Shown piece after piece: positions 7,587 through 16,623 of a stretch of DNA of 64,000 bases. The position numbers and the translations under genes were made by a program. The notes below the pieces were generated by a model. That model was not told the DNA's origin, searched no databases, and saw only the letters and a program-made list of their open reading frames with translations. How positions within the stretch are numbered: the stretch's first letter is position 1; each line of letters opens with the position of its first letter. Origin of the DNA: JAFEDN01 sp963712715 (GTDB lineage Bacteria > Pseudomonadota > Gammaproteobacteria > Coxiellales > Coxiellaceae); assembly GCA_963712715.1 (NCBI GenBank), contig CAVQJI010000041.1, positions 1 through 64,000 of the forward strand, read 5' to 3'.

Positions 7587-7877
7587 ATGAGCAAGAAAAA
7601 AAAGCCGGTTTTTGATTTAGATGCTGAAGAAAAATCAATATCTAATTCATTTGATCGTGGTGAATGGGAAAGTGTGGATAATCTTAAAAAGAAGAAAAAT
7701 CGAAAGCACGTTTGGCAGCGGCGAATTATCTCCGTAAAAGTGCGCGCATCAATATTAGAATTTCAGAAATTGACCTGGAAACACATTAAAAGGCTTGCTG
7801 CCTTTGAGGGACTGCCATATCAAACATTAATCGCAAGTGTCCTGCACAAATATGCAGCCGGGCATCCCAATAAGTGA
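7587..7877 (+). CDS. ribbon-helix-helix antitoxin with an out-of-frame core segment
   Basis: The 96-residue frame ends with GLPYQTLIASVLHKYAAG, the typical second helix and tail of antitoxins paired with this toxin type. The expected RHH strand is not in this frame. It is encoded one frame over, starting at 7739, where SARINIRISEIDLET is read (RINIRIS is the classic strand). Two compensating indels would explain this, so about 18 residues (HVW..VKVRASILEFQKLTWKH) are scrambled although the frame stays open. DNA binding is probably lost unless the sequence is in error here. Confidence 0.6.
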   Translation: MSKKKKPVFDLDAEEKSISNSFDRGEWESVDNLKKKKNRKHVWQRRIISVKVRASILEFQKLTWKHIKRLAAFEGLPYQTLIASVLHKYAAGHPNK

Positions 7878-7904
7878 GAACCACCAAAAAGCCATCGAAA
7901 CCTG

Positions 7905-7933
7905 TTGCATAATTTGCCACAAGCGCCTATAAT
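7905..7933 (+). promoter_or_regulatory. promoter of the ATP synthase operon
   Basis: TTGCAT (7905-7910), a 17-bp spacer and a consensus TATAAT (7928-7933) lie 40 bp upstream of the atpI start. This is the only good promoter before the operon. Confidence 0.7.
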
Positions 7934-7972
7934 GCGGCCCGCAACACCCGTAATCCGCAGCGAGACTTTGTT

Positions 7973-8350
7973 ATGAAAATACAGGGCGTGTCTCCACGTC
8001 AACAAGCCTATCGTTTAGTGGCGCTGCAGATGGTGGTGACGGGGATAGTGGCTATTGGATGGCTTTGCAGTGGTTGGATAGCAGCGATTTCGGCATTATT
8101 GGGGGGCCTTTCGGCCGTTTTGCCCAGTTTTTACTTTGCCCATCGCTTTTTTGCAACGACTCATGCCCGTCAGGGCGGAAGGATTATCAGAGCTTTTTAT
8201 TGGGGTGAATTGACGAAACTGCTGTCGAGCGCTTTTCTCGTGATTTTCATCTCCAGATTATGGCCGGAAATGGCCATGTTACCTTTTATAAGTGGTTTTG
8301 CGGCAGTCAGTATGAGTCCCTGGCTGGCGCCCTTAGCAATGAGAAGATAA
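7973..8350 (+). CDS. atpI: ATP synthase protein I
   Basis: This 125-residue membrane protein has four predicted membrane segments (about 18-38, 37-58, 75-95, 98-118). It is the usual first gene of the atp operon in gammaproteobacteria. AtpI helps assemble the c-ring and is not part of the final enzyme. The match is by position, length and hydropathy, as AtpI sequences are poorly conserved. It is followed by atpB after 7 bp. Confidence 0.85.
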   Translation: MKIQGVSPRQQAYRLVALQMVVTGIVAIGWLCSGWIAAISALLGGLSAVLPSFYFAHRFFATTHARQGGRIIRAFYWGELTKLLSSAFLVIFISRLWPEMAMLPFISGFAAVSMSPWLAPLAMRR

Positions 8351-8357
8351 AGCGATC

Positions 8358-9152
8358 ATGACCGAGAAAGCACTCACGGGCGCTGAATATATTCAGCATC
8401 ATTTGACCCATTGGCAGCTCAATCTGCATACGGGAGCTATTGGCCCTGATCATGGTTTTATGGTGTTAAACCTTGACACCATGCTGGTTTCAATAGTCAT
8501 CGGCGTCGCATTTTGCGTATTTTTTTACGCAGTCGCCCGTCGCATGCACAACGAAACACCCGGCAAATGGCAAAATCTTGTCGAGTTCGCCATCGAATCC
8601 GTTGACGGAATGGTTAAAGAATCTTTCCATGGCGCCACTCGCCTGGTGGGACCATTAGCGCTGACCATTTTTGTCTGGGTTTTCCTCATGAATTTTATAG
8701 ATTTATTGCCCGTGGATTTAATACCGCGTCTGATGGGTTTTGCGGGCGCTGATCATTTCAAAGCAGTTCCCACAACGGATCCGATGATGACCTTCGCGCT
8801 ATCTATCACCGTATTTCTACTGCTGTTATTTTACAACGCCAAGGCAAAAGGATTTGGCGGATGGGGCAAGGAAATTTTATCGCGTCCATTTGGCTGGTGG
8901 ATGCTGCCGGTGAATGTGATCTTTCGTCTGATCGACGATTTTGTCAAACCCTTATCATTATCCTTACGTTTATTTGGAAACCTGTTCGCTGGAGAACTGA
9001 TTTTTCTCTTAATCGCGCTGATGCCCTGGTGGATGCAATGGCCCCTGGGCGCGGTATGGACGATTTTCCATATACTGATTATCACCATTCAGGCTTTCAT
9101 TTTTATGATATTAACCATTGTTTATTTAAACATGGCGCAAGAGACCCACTAG
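8358..9152 (+). CDS. atpB: F1Fo ATP synthase subunit a
   Basis: The 264-residue integral membrane subunit forms the proton half-channels against the c-ring. The key helix is present: LSLRLFGNLFAGELIFLLIALMP includes the essential Arg and the conserved GN and GE positions. Five or more membrane segments are visible. It is intact and of normal length. An AGGAG ribosome-binding site precedes the next gene. Confidence 0.97.
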   Translation: MTEKALTGAEYIQHHLTHWQLNLHTGAIGPDHGFMVLNLDTMLVSIVIGVAFCVFFYAVARRMHNETPGKWQNLVEFAIESVDGMVKESFHGATRLVGPLALTIFVWVFLMNFIDLLPVDLIPRLMGFAGADHFKAVPTTDPMMTFALSITVFLLLLFYNAKAKGFGGWGKEILSRPFGWWMLPVNVIFRLIDDFVKPLSLSLRLFGNLFAGELIFLLIALMPWWMQWPLGAVWTIFHILIITIQAFIFMILTIVYLNMAQETH

Positions 9153-9180
9153 ACTTTTTTAACTACAGGAGATAAGTACT

Positions 9181-9510
9181 ATGACCGATGTTTCTCAATC
9201 TATTGAAGTCGCCCGCGTTGTCGCGAGTGTTCAGGGTTTAACGGCCATCGCCGCGGCCTTATTAATTGGCTTATCGGCGTTGGGAACCGCTGTGGGCTTC
9301 GGCGTTCTGGGTGGTAAATTTCTGGAAGGCGTGGCCCGGCAGCCGGAATTGACGGGTATGTTAATGGGACGCATGTTCTTAATGGCGGCGTTGGTTGACG
9401 CATTTGCCGCAATTGGTATTGCACTGGGTCTCTTATTGCTGTTCGCAAAGAACCCGTTCCTCACGGAAATTTACGGACACATCACTAAAATAGTAGGAGC
9501 GGGTGGCTAA
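9181..9510 (+). CDS. atpE: F1Fo ATP synthase subunit c
   Basis: The 109-residue protein has two membrane helices joined by the polar loop with RQP (residues 53-55). The carboxylate that carries the ion is Asp73 in LVDAFAAIG. E. coli AtpE has 79 residues. Here there is a ~12-residue N-terminal extension and about 19 extra residues after the second helix (AKNPFLTEIYGHITKIVGAGG). Extended c subunits are known from other Legionellales as I recall, for example Coxiella. The motif gives no sign of the sodium-type ligand set, so proton use is inferred. Confidence 0.96.
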   Translation: MTDVSQSIEVARVVASVQGLTAIAAALLIGLSALGTAVGFGVLGGKFLEGVARQPELTGMLMGRMFLMAALVDAFAAIGIALGLLLLFAKNPFLTEIYGHITKIVGAGG

Positions 9511-9512
9511 AC

Positions 9513-9983
9513 ATGGATATTAATCTCACCCTACTGGGCCAGATGATCACGTTTGCCATATTTATATGGTTTACGATGAAATTTGTGTGGCCGCCGATTG
9601 TCAAAGCCATGAAAGAACGCCAGGACAAAATCGCGGCGGGTCTGGCTGCCGCTGAACAAGGTGAGCAGGCGTTGCAGGTCGCTAAACAACAGATCGCCGG
9701 CGAAATGCAGGAAGTGAAAGCCGAAGGAGCGAAAATCCTCGAGCAGGCTCATCGACGTGCCCTGCATATTATTGAGGAAGCCAAAACCCAGGCCCAGCAG
9801 GAAGGGGATCGTTTGGTGCAGTTAGCGCAGGACGAAATCAAACGCCAATATACCCAGGCCCGGGCAGATCTGATCCGGCAGATGGCGAGTATTGCCGCCG
9901 CGGGTGCGGAAAAGATTTTAGGCCGGGAAGTCGATAAAGCCAGTAATGATCGTTTAATCGACGAATTAGTGGAAAACATGTAA
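9513..9983 (+). CDS. atpF: F1Fo ATP synthase subunit b
   Basis: The 156-residue stator subunit has an N-terminal membrane helix (about residues 4-25), followed by a long charged coiled coil rich in Ala, Gln and Glu. It links subunit a to the F1 head through subunit delta. It lies 2 bp after atpE and 2 bp before atpH, so translation is probably coupled. Length equals the E. coli protein. Confidence 0.97.
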   Translation: MDINLTLLGQMITFAIFIWFTMKFVWPPIVKAMKERQDKIAAGLAAAEQGEQALQVAKQQIAGEMQEVKAEGAKILEQAHRRALHIIEEAKTQAQQEGDRLVQLAQDEIKRQYTQARADLIRQMASIAAAGAEKILGREVDKASNDRLIDELVENM

Positions 9984-9985
9984 TT

Positions 9986-10549
9986 ATGGCCGAAAACATT
10001 ACCATCGCCAGACCTTACGCCAAAGCCGTTTACGAACAGGCTTTACAGAACCACGCCCTGGATGAATGGGAGCAAATCCTGCAGACACTGTCGCTCATCG
10101 CCACGGACCACAAGGTAGGTCCCTTGCTGGACAGTCCTTTAACGAGCGGCGAGCAATTATTGAAATTGTTTACGCAGATAACCGGAAAAATTCATCCAAA
10201 CCTTTCCGCGGATCTGCGAAGGCAGCTCAAAAATTTCCTGACAGTGTTAATCAGCGAAAAGCGTTTGGCGGTTTTACCGGAAATTTTGCATCGTTATCAA
10301 AGTCTGGTGGCGGCGGAACGCGGTTTAAAGAAAGTCAAAGTCATTTCCGCATTTCCATTGGACGAGAAGCGGCGTCAGACGATGATCCAGTCACTGACCC
10401 GGTATTTACATTCAGAGGTGAGGGTGGATTTTCAGGAAGACCCCAGTCTGATCGGCGGCGCAGTGATTCGCTGCGGCAACTGGGTAATGGACGGTTCTAT
10501 TAAAGGTAAATTGCATTCTTTGCGTGATATTAATAGGAGTTCCCGATGA
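9986..10549 (+). CDS. atpH: F1Fo ATP synthase subunit delta, C-terminus altered by a repeat
   Basis: The 187-residue OSCP/delta subunit has a helical N-terminal domain (ARPYAKAVYEQA) and a C-terminal DPSLIGGAVIRCGNWVMDGSIKGKL motif typical of the family. E. coli AtpH has 177 residues. The last residues (INRSSR) and the TGA stop (10547-10549) lie in a repeat element that starts near 10535, so the native tail has been replaced. The delta-b contact involves this end, but the change is only about ten residues. Confidence 0.93.
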   Translation: MAENITIARPYAKAVYEQALQNHALDEWEQILQTLSLIATDHKVGPLLDSPLTSGEQLLKLFTQITGKIHPNLSADLRRQLKNFLTVLISEKRLAVLPEILHRYQSLVAAERGLKKVKVISAFPLDEKRRQTMIQSLTRYLHSEVRVDFQEDPSLIGGAVIRCGNWVMDGSIKGKLHSLRDINRSSR

Positions 10550-10686
10550 GGGAACTTCCTTGCGCGATGGGGGATCGCAAGGGGGAGAATCGCGATTCTC
10601 CCCCTTCATTCCGAGCAATCGGCTTTGCCCATGCGCAGGATATAAACAATGAAGCCATGTACGCTGTACTCAGCGGGAATGGCTGG
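10535..10686 (-). repeat. MITE-like element (family 1, copy A), reverse orientation
   Basis: The reverse complement shows the family order: CCAGCCATTCCCGCTGAGTAC, CTCGGAATGAAGGGGGAG, a CGCGATTCTCCCCCTTGCGATCCCCCATCGCG hairpin region and a terminal half. The element lies between atpH and atpA inside the operon. It supplies the atpH stop. The strong GGGGGAGAATCGCGATTCTCCCCC hairpin (about 10579-10602) has no run of T after it, so it is not an obvious terminator. Confidence 0.8.
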
Positions 10687-10711
10687 CAGGAATAATTCGG
10701 AGAGAGTAGTT

Positions 10712-12259
10712 ATGACATCACAGCTCAAAGCAACCGAGATCAGCGATCTCATTAAATCGCAGATCGCCCAGATCGATCTGGCTCCCCAGGTCCGTACCGA
10801 AGGCACCATCGTCAATCTGAAAGATGGCATTGTACGTATTTACGGATTGGATAACGTTATGTTCGGTGAAATGATAGAATTTCCCGGGAACACGTTCGGT
10901 CTGGCGCTGAACCTGGAGCGCGATTCCGTGGGCGCGGTTGTCCTCGGCGATTACGAACACCTCGAAGAAGGCATGATAGCGCGTTGCACCGGCCGTATTT
11001 TGCAGGTGCCGGTCGGCGACGCTTTACTGGGCAGAGTAGTCAACGCCCTGGGTGAACCGATTGACGGCAACGGCCCGGTCAAAACCAGCGAAACATCCCC
11101 GATTGAAAAAGTCGCGCCCGGCGTTATTCACCGCCAATCCGTTAACCAGCCCATGCAAACCGGCATTAAATCCATCGACGCGTTAGTGCCGATTGGCCGC
11201 GGTCAACGCGAACTGATCATCGGCGACCGCCAGACAGGTAAAACCGCCATTGCCCTGGACGCCATCATTAATCAAAAAGGCACCGGCGTAAAATGTATCT
11301 ACGTGGCCATCGGCCAGAAGGCGTCTTCAATTGCCGCGGTTATGCGTAAACTGGAGGAACATGGCGCAATGGCGCATACCATTATCGTCGCCGCCAGCGC
11401 TGCGGATTCAGCCGCCATGCAATATATCGCCCCTTATTCTGGTTGTTCGATGGGCGAGTATTTCCGTGATAAAGGGGAAGACGCCTTGATTATTTATGAC
11501 GACTTAACCAAACAGGCTTGGGCATACCGCCAGGTGTCGTTATTATTGCGCCGTCCCCCGGGCCGCGAAGCCTACCCTGGAGACGTGTTTTATCTCCATT
11601 CGCGCCTACTGGAAAGAGCCGCCAGAGTCAGCGCCGCTTACGTGGAGCACATTACAGACGGTAAAATTAAAGGTAAAACCGGTTCACTGACCGCGTTGCC
11701 GATTATCGAAACCCAGGCGGGCGACGTTTCCGCTTTCGTTCCCACCAACGTGATTTCAATCACGGACGGCCAGATATTCCTCGATGTTAATTTATTTAAC
11801 GCCGGTATTCGCCCCGCTATCAATTCCGGTTTATCCGTGTCTCGTGTCGGTGGCGCGGCGCAAACCCATATCATTAAAAAACTGGCGGGAACTTTACGTT
11901 TGGCGCTTGCGCAGTTTCGTGAACTGGAAGCGTTTGCACAATTTGCGTCAGATCTGGACGAAACCACCCGTAAACAGCTGGAACGCGGACAACGTTTAGT
12001 GGAGGTATTGAAACAGAAACAATACAATCCGTTGAGCGTCGCGGAAATTGCCTTTAGCTGGTTCGTGGCGGAAAAAGGTTATCTGGATAACGTCGATCTG
12101 AAAAAAGTGCGTAGTTTTAATGAAACCCTGCTCAGTTACCTGCACGCCCAATATCAGAATTTACTCGATGAAATCAACGCAAAACCGGAATTGAATGATG
12201 GCATTTCTGCCAAAATGCATGCGGCGGTAGAGCAATTCAAGAAAACCCAGGCGTACTAG
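10712..12259 (+). CDS. atpA: F1Fo ATP synthase subunit alpha
   Basis: The 515-residue non-catalytic nucleotide-binding subunit has its P-loop GDRQTGKT at residues 171-178 and the arginine-finger segment SVSRVGGAAQ near 375. The frame is open further upstream to 10649, but the codons there translate the repeat element. The ATG at 10712, with a GGAGAG ribosome-binding site, gives the conserved MTSQLKATEISDLIK start. It is followed by atpG after 7 bp. The 162-bp spacing from atpH is unusually large for this operon. Confidence 0.98.
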   Translation: MTSQLKATEISDLIKSQIAQIDLAPQVRTEGTIVNLKDGIVRIYGLDNVMFGEMIEFPGNTFGLALNLERDSVGAVVLGDYEHLEEGMIARCTGRILQVPVGDALLGRVVNALGEPIDGNGPVKTSETSPIEKVAPGVIHRQSVNQPMQTGIKSIDALVPIGRGQRELIIGDRQTGKTAIALDAIINQKGTGVKCIYVAIGQKASSIAAVMRKLEEHGAMAHTIIVAASAADSAAMQYIAPYSGCSMGEYFRDKGEDALIIYDDLTKQAWAYRQVSLLLRRPPGREAYPGDVFYLHSRLLERAARVSAAYVEHITDGKIKGKTGSLTALPIIETQAGDVSAFVPTNVISITDGQIFLDVNLFNAGIRPAINSGLSVSRVGGAAQTHIIKKLAGTLRLALAQFRELEAFAQFASDLDETTRKQLERGQRLVEVLKQKQYNPLSVAEIAFSWFVAEKGYLDNVDLKKVRSFNETLLSYLHAQYQNLLDEINAKPELNDGISAKMHAAVEQFKKTQAY

Positions 12260-12266
12260 AGGTAAC

Positions 12267-13151
12267 ATGGCACAGACAAGAGAAATACGCGGCCAGATTA
12301 ACAGCATCAAGAACACGCAAAAAATTACCCGAGCGATGGAACTGGTCGCCGCCAGTAAAATGCGTAAAGCTCAGGAGCGCATGGCGGCTTCGCGCCCGTA
12401 CGCGACAAAAATCCGCCAGGTTATCCGGCACGTTGCACAAAGTAGCAGTGAATACCACCATCCTTATTTAGTCGCGCGCAAAAATGCCGAGCGGATAGGG
12501 TTCATCGTCGTCACCAGCGACCGGGGTCTCTGTGGCGGTTTAAATATCAATTTATTCCGTTCACTGCTCAAGTTTATGCAGGAGCATCAGCAAAAAGGCG
12601 TCCATCATGATTTATGTTTAATTGGCCGTAAAGGCAAATTATTTTTTAAACGCCATGGTGATGGCATTCTGGGGGTCGCTGAACAGCTGGGTGATAAGCC
12701 CGCGGTGCAGGATTTGGTCGGTGTGGTGAAGGTCATGCTGGATCATTACGATCAGGGCAAAATTGACGCGGTATATATCGCTTACAACGAATTCGTCAAT
12801 ACCATGACTCAGAAACCGGTCGTGCGGCAGTTATTACCGTTGATGGAAACGGAAGACTCCGGTGGCGGCGAAGAAGCCAAAAAACCGCGTTGGGATTATA
12901 TTTACGAACCGGATTCTGCCAAAGTGTTACTGGATAATCTGCTGGTGAGATACATTGAATCGCAGGTGTATCAGGCCGTCATTGAAAATCTGGCCTGTTT
13001 TCAATCCGCGCAAATGGTGGCGATGAAAAGCGCAACCGAGAACGCCGGAGAATTGATTAAAGAATTGCAAACCATTTATAACAAAGCACGCCAGGCCGGA
13101 ATCACGCGAGAAATTGCAGAAATCGTCGGCGGCGCGGCGGCTATTGAGTAA
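12267..13151 (+). CDS. atpG: F1Fo ATP synthase subunit gamma
   Basis: This 294-residue central rotor shaft has the conserved start (REIRGQINSIKNTQKITRAMELVAASKMRKAQ) and the conserved end (SATENAGELIKELQTIYNKARQAGITREIAEIVGGAAA). Together these form the coiled coil inside the alpha-beta ring. Length is normal (E. coli 287). The frame is intact. Confidence 0.98.
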   Translation: MAQTREIRGQINSIKNTQKITRAMELVAASKMRKAQERMAASRPYATKIRQVIRHVAQSSSEYHHPYLVARKNAERIGFIVVTSDRGLCGGLNINLFRSLLKFMQEHQQKGVHHDLCLIGRKGKLFFKRHGDGILGVAEQLGDKPAVQDLVGVVKVMLDHYDQGKIDAVYIAYNEFVNTMTQKPVVRQLLPLMETEDSGGGEEAKKPRWDYIYEPDSAKVLLDNLLVRYIESQVYQAVIENLACFQSAQMVAMKSATENAGELIKELQTIYNKARQAGITREIAEIVGGAAAIE

Positions 13152-13180
13152 CCATTTGATCTTGATTTGAGGAAAAAAAA

Positions 13181-14569
13181 ATGACAGAACAACAATCCAG
13201 CGGCAAAATCGTTGAAATCATTGGTGCGGTCGTCGACGTCGAATTCGAGCGCGGCGCAGTACCGAAGATTTATGACGCGTTGCGCATTGAATCCCATAAT
13301 GTCACTTTAGAAGTGCAGCAGCAATTAGGCGACAATACTGTGCGCACGATTGCGCTGGGCATCACGGAAGGATTGCCGCGCTCCATCGCCGTGACCAACA
13401 CCGGTAAACCGATCTCTGTTCCGGTAGGCGAAAAAACCCTGGGCAGAATCATGAATGTCCTCGGCGAGCCAATTGACGAAGCAGGCCCTATTGGTTCCGA
13501 CCAATGGCAATCCATCCATCGCAAACCGCCAGCATTCGTCGAGCTGGCCGGCAGTACGGAATTACTGGAAACGGGAGTCAAGGTCATTGACCTGCTGTGC
13601 CCGTTTGCCAAAGGCGGCAAAGTGGGTTTATTCGGCGGCGCCGGCGTCGGCAAAACCGTCAATATGATGGAACTGATTCGTAACATCGCCATTGAACACA
13701 GTGGTTACTCGGTATTTGCCGGAGTGGGTGAGCGTACTCGCGAAGGAAACGATTTCTATCATGAAATGAAAGAATCAAAAGTGTTGGACAAGGTGTCTCT
13801 GGTTTATGGCCAAATGAACGAGCCACCGGGCAATCGTTTGCGTGTGGCGTTGACGGGTTTAACCGTCGCCGAAAGTTTCCGCGACGAAGGCCGGGACGTA
13901 TTATTGTTTATCGACAATATTTACCGTTATACCCTGGCCGGCGTAGAAGTGTCAGCATTATTGGGTCGTATGCCTTCCGCAGTGGGTTACCAACCGACAC
14001 TGGCTGAAGAAATGGGTCAGTTACAGGAACGGATTACCTCGACCAAAACCGGTTCGATCACTTCCATCCAGGCGGTATACGTACCTGCGGATGACCTGAC
14101 CGATCCTTCGCCTGCCACCACCTTTGCCCACCTTGATGCCACCGTGGTTCTGTCGCGCCAGATTGCCGAGCGCGGTATTTATCCGGCTATTGACCCGCTG
14201 GATTCCACCAGCCGTCAGTTAGACCCGCTGATCATCGGTGAAGAACATTATCAGGTCGCGCGGGGCGTGCAGGAAACCCTGCAGCGTTATAAAGAGCTGA
14301 AAGACATCATCGCGATTTTAGGTATGGACGAATTATCCGATGAAGACAAGCTGTCAGTCCGGCGCGCGCGCAAGATTGAACGGTTTTTATCCCAGCCCTT
14401 CTTCGTCGCCGAAGTTTTTACTGGGCAGGCCGGAAAGTATGTCTCCCTGCGTGATACCATACGTGGATTCAAGGGCATATTACAGGGTGAATACGACCAC
14501 TTACCCGAGCAGGCCTTTTACATGGTCGGCGGCATTGAGGAAGTGGTTGAGAAAGCGAAAACTTTATAG
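13181..14569 (+). CDS. atpD: F1Fo ATP synthase subunit beta
   Basis: The 462-residue catalytic subunit has its P-loop GGAGVGKT at residues 152-159, GERTREGND at about 183-191 with the catalytic Glu, the IDNIYRYT region in place of the usual IDNIFRFT, and the MDELSDED version of the DELSEED lever near residue 390. A GAGG ribosome-binding site precedes the ATG. The gene is intact. Confidence 0.98.
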   Translation: MTEQQSSGKIVEIIGAVVDVEFERGAVPKIYDALRIESHNVTLEVQQQLGDNTVRTIALGITEGLPRSIAVTNTGKPISVPVGEKTLGRIMNVLGEPIDEAGPIGSDQWQSIHRKPPAFVELAGSTELLETGVKVIDLLCPFAKGGKVGLFGGAGVGKTVNMMELIRNIAIEHSGYSVFAGVGERTREGNDFYHEMKESKVLDKVSLVYGQMNEPPGNRLRVALTGLTVAESFRDEGRDVLLFIDNIYRYTLAGVEVSALLGRMPSAVGYQPTLAEEMGQLQERITSTKTGSITSIQAVYVPADDLTDPSPATTFAHLDATVVLSRQIAERGIYPAIDPLDSTSRQLDPLIIGEEHYQVARGVQETLQRYKELKDIIAILGMDELSDEDKLSVRRARKIERFLSQPFFVAEVFTGQAGKYVSLRDTIRGFKGILQGEYDHLPEQAFYMVGGIEEVVEKAKTL

Positions 14570-14590
14570 ACCTGAGACAGCGGGAGTATT

Positions 14591-15025
14591 ATGGCAGAAA
14601 AAACCATGCAACTGGATATCGTCAGTGCTGAGAAGGCATTGTTTCACGGCACAGTCACCTTTCTATCGGTCACTGGCAGCGTGGGGGAGTTGGGTATTCA
14701 CGCAGGCCATACCGCTTTGCTGACAGCGTTAAAACCCGGACAGGTGCGAGCGGAATTAGCGGAAGGTCGTGAAGAAATATTTTATATTTCCGGCGGCATG
14801 CTGGAAGTGCAGCCGAACGTCGCCACCATCCTCGCAGACACCGCCATGCGCGCCGCTGACCTCGACGAAGCCGCCGCGCAGGCTGCCGTGGAACATGCCG
14901 AGAAAACCCTGGGCGAGCGCAAAGCCGGTATTGAATACTCGACGGCGTTGACCGAACTGGCGGAAGCCACTGCGCAATTACGGGCCATTCAGATGTTGCG
15001 CAAGCGGCATCGCAGCGGTTCATAG
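14591..15025 (+). CDS. atpC: F1Fo ATP synthase subunit epsilon
   Basis: The 144-residue protein has an N-terminal beta-sandwich (MQLDIVSAEKALFHGTV, GELGIHAGHTALLTALKPG, FYISGGMLEVQPN) and a C-terminal helical hairpin. It couples rotation and can inhibit hydrolysis. It is the last atp gene and lies 10 bp before glmU, as in many gammaproteobacteria. Confidence 0.97.
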   Translation: MAEKTMQLDIVSAEKALFHGTVTFLSVTGSVGELGIHAGHTALLTALKPGQVRAELAEGREEIFYISGGMLEVQPNVATILADTAMRAADLDEAAAQAAVEHAEKTLGERKAGIEYSTALTELAEATAQLRAIQMLRKRHRSGS

Positions 15026-15035
15026 GGAGCGGGGG

Positions 15036-16427
15036 ATGGGCGGGTTACACGTCATCGTTTTAGCGGCAGGTAAGGGCCAGCGCATGATGTCGGATCTCCC
15101 CAAGGTATTGCATTGTTTAGGCGGAAAACCTTTACTGGAACGGGTGATCGATACTGCCCAACAATTACAGCCTGAGACTATCCATGTCGTTTACGGTAAC
15201 GGTGGGAGTATGGTTTCGCAGGCCCTGAAACATTTACCGGTCCATTGGGTAGAGCAACCCGAATTGTTGGGAACCGGTCACGCTGTTTTACAGGCATTGC
15301 CGTATTGTCCCGATGAGGGACGAATACTCATTCTTTACGGCGATGTGCCGCTGATCTCCGTGGAGTCCCTGAAAACCCTTCTGGAAACCACGCCGCCCGA
15401 AGCATTGGGTTTGATTGTCGCCGAATTACCCAATCCGGATGGATTTGGCCGGATTATTCGCGACCAGAATGGCCGGATCACTGCCATCGTCGAACACCGC
15501 GACGCCAGCGAACAGCAACGCGCCATCAGGGAAATCAATACCGGGATTATGACGGCTCCCGCGCGTGCCTTAAAAAAATGGCTGCCGCAACTGAAAAACG
15601 CCAACAGACAGGGCGAATACTATTTAACGGATATTATCGCTCTGGCCGCTGCCACCAGCGTACCGGTTTATGGCGCGAGGTCTGCCTGCAATGAAGAAAC
15701 CCGCGGCGTCAATGACCGAGCCGAGTTAGCCGCGCTGGAAAGATTTTACCAGCAGCGCACCGCCCTGACGCTGATGCGCCAGGGTGTCACCCTTGCCGAC
15801 CCGGCCCGGCTTGACGTTCGCGGAAAAATTTCAATAGCCGCTGACGTATTTCTGGATATCAACGTGATTTTAGAGGGAAAAGTGGTCATCGGCAGTCATT
15901 CCCGCATTGGCGCGAACGTTATGCTGAAAGACGTGGAGATTGGCGAAAACGTTGAAATTCTCCCGAACAGTGTCATCGAAGGCGCGGTAATCGCCGGACA
16001 TTGTAAGGTGGGGCCGTTCGCCCGTATTCGGCCGGGAACGGTTTTGGCTTCCGGCGCGACCCTTGGGAATTTTGTCGAAGTGAAAAAAACCATTTTGGGT
16101 GTGGAAAGCAAGGCCCATCATTTTGGGTATTTAGGCGACACCACTATTGGCAGTCACGTGAACATTGGCGCCGGTACGATTACCTGCAATTATGACGGCC
16201 AGAACAAGCACGCTACCCAGATTGGCGATGGCGCATTCATTGGTTCCCACACCGCGTTAGTCGCGCCGGTTTCCGTCGGAAAAAACGCAACGATCGGCGC
16301 CGGCTCTACCATTACCCGCGACGCTCCCGCCGACGAGCTCACTGTGTCGCGCGCCCGACAAACGACCATCAAAGGTTGGCAGCGCAAAGCGCGCAAAGCG
16401 CGTGTCAGTTCCGATGGTAAAATTTAA
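15036..16427 (+). CDS. glmU: bifunctional GlcNAc-1-phosphate uridyltransferase / GlcN-1-phosphate acetyltransferase
   Basis: The 463-residue protein makes UDP-GlcNAc for peptidoglycan and LPS. The N-terminal pyrophosphorylase domain has VIVLAAGKGQRMMSDLPKVLH (residues about 5-25) and EQPELLGTGHA. The C-terminal left-handed beta-helix has hexapeptide repeats and the acetyltransferase site GYLGDTTIGSHVNIGAGTITCNYDG. The ATG at 15036 has a strong GGGAGCGGGGG upstream. It probably shares the atp transcript. Confidence 0.97.
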   Translation: MGGLHVIVLAAGKGQRMMSDLPKVLHCLGGKPLLERVIDTAQQLQPETIHVVYGNGGSMVSQALKHLPVHWVEQPELLGTGHAVLQALPYCPDEGRILILYGDVPLISVESLKTLLETTPPEALGLIVAELPNPDGFGRIIRDQNGRITAIVEHRDASEQQRAIREINTGIMTAPARALKKWLPQLKNANRQGEYYLTDIIALAAATSVPVYGARSACNEETRGVNDRAELAALERFYQQRTALTLMRQGVTLADPARLDVRGKISIAADVFLDINVILEGKVVIGSHSRIGANVMLKDVEIGENVEILPNSVIEGAVIAGHCKVGPFARIRPGTVLASGATLGNFVEVKKTILGVESKAHHFGYLGDTTIGSHVNIGAGTITCNYDGQNKHATQIGDGAFIGSHTALVAPVSVGKNATIGAGSTITRDAPADELTVSRARQTTIKGWQRKARKARVSSDGKI

Positions 16428-16623
16428 AAAACATATTAAAACAATATATTATATTATAATAAATGTTATGCCTGACCAGATAGAAATCGATAAATTATCG
16501 CGAAATTCTCGCTTTCGTTATTAAAAATCTAATTTGGATATTTCATTCGATTTGGTTGAATTAAAGAGGTGCTGCGCCAGCCACAAGAGTCCACCAACTT
16601 GAGATTAGAAGTATTTTCAAAGT

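Noticed and set aside
10579..10602. Hairpin in the atpH-atpA repeat as a rho-independent terminator
   Set aside because: The stem is strong but no T run follows in either direction, and the operon must continue into atpA.
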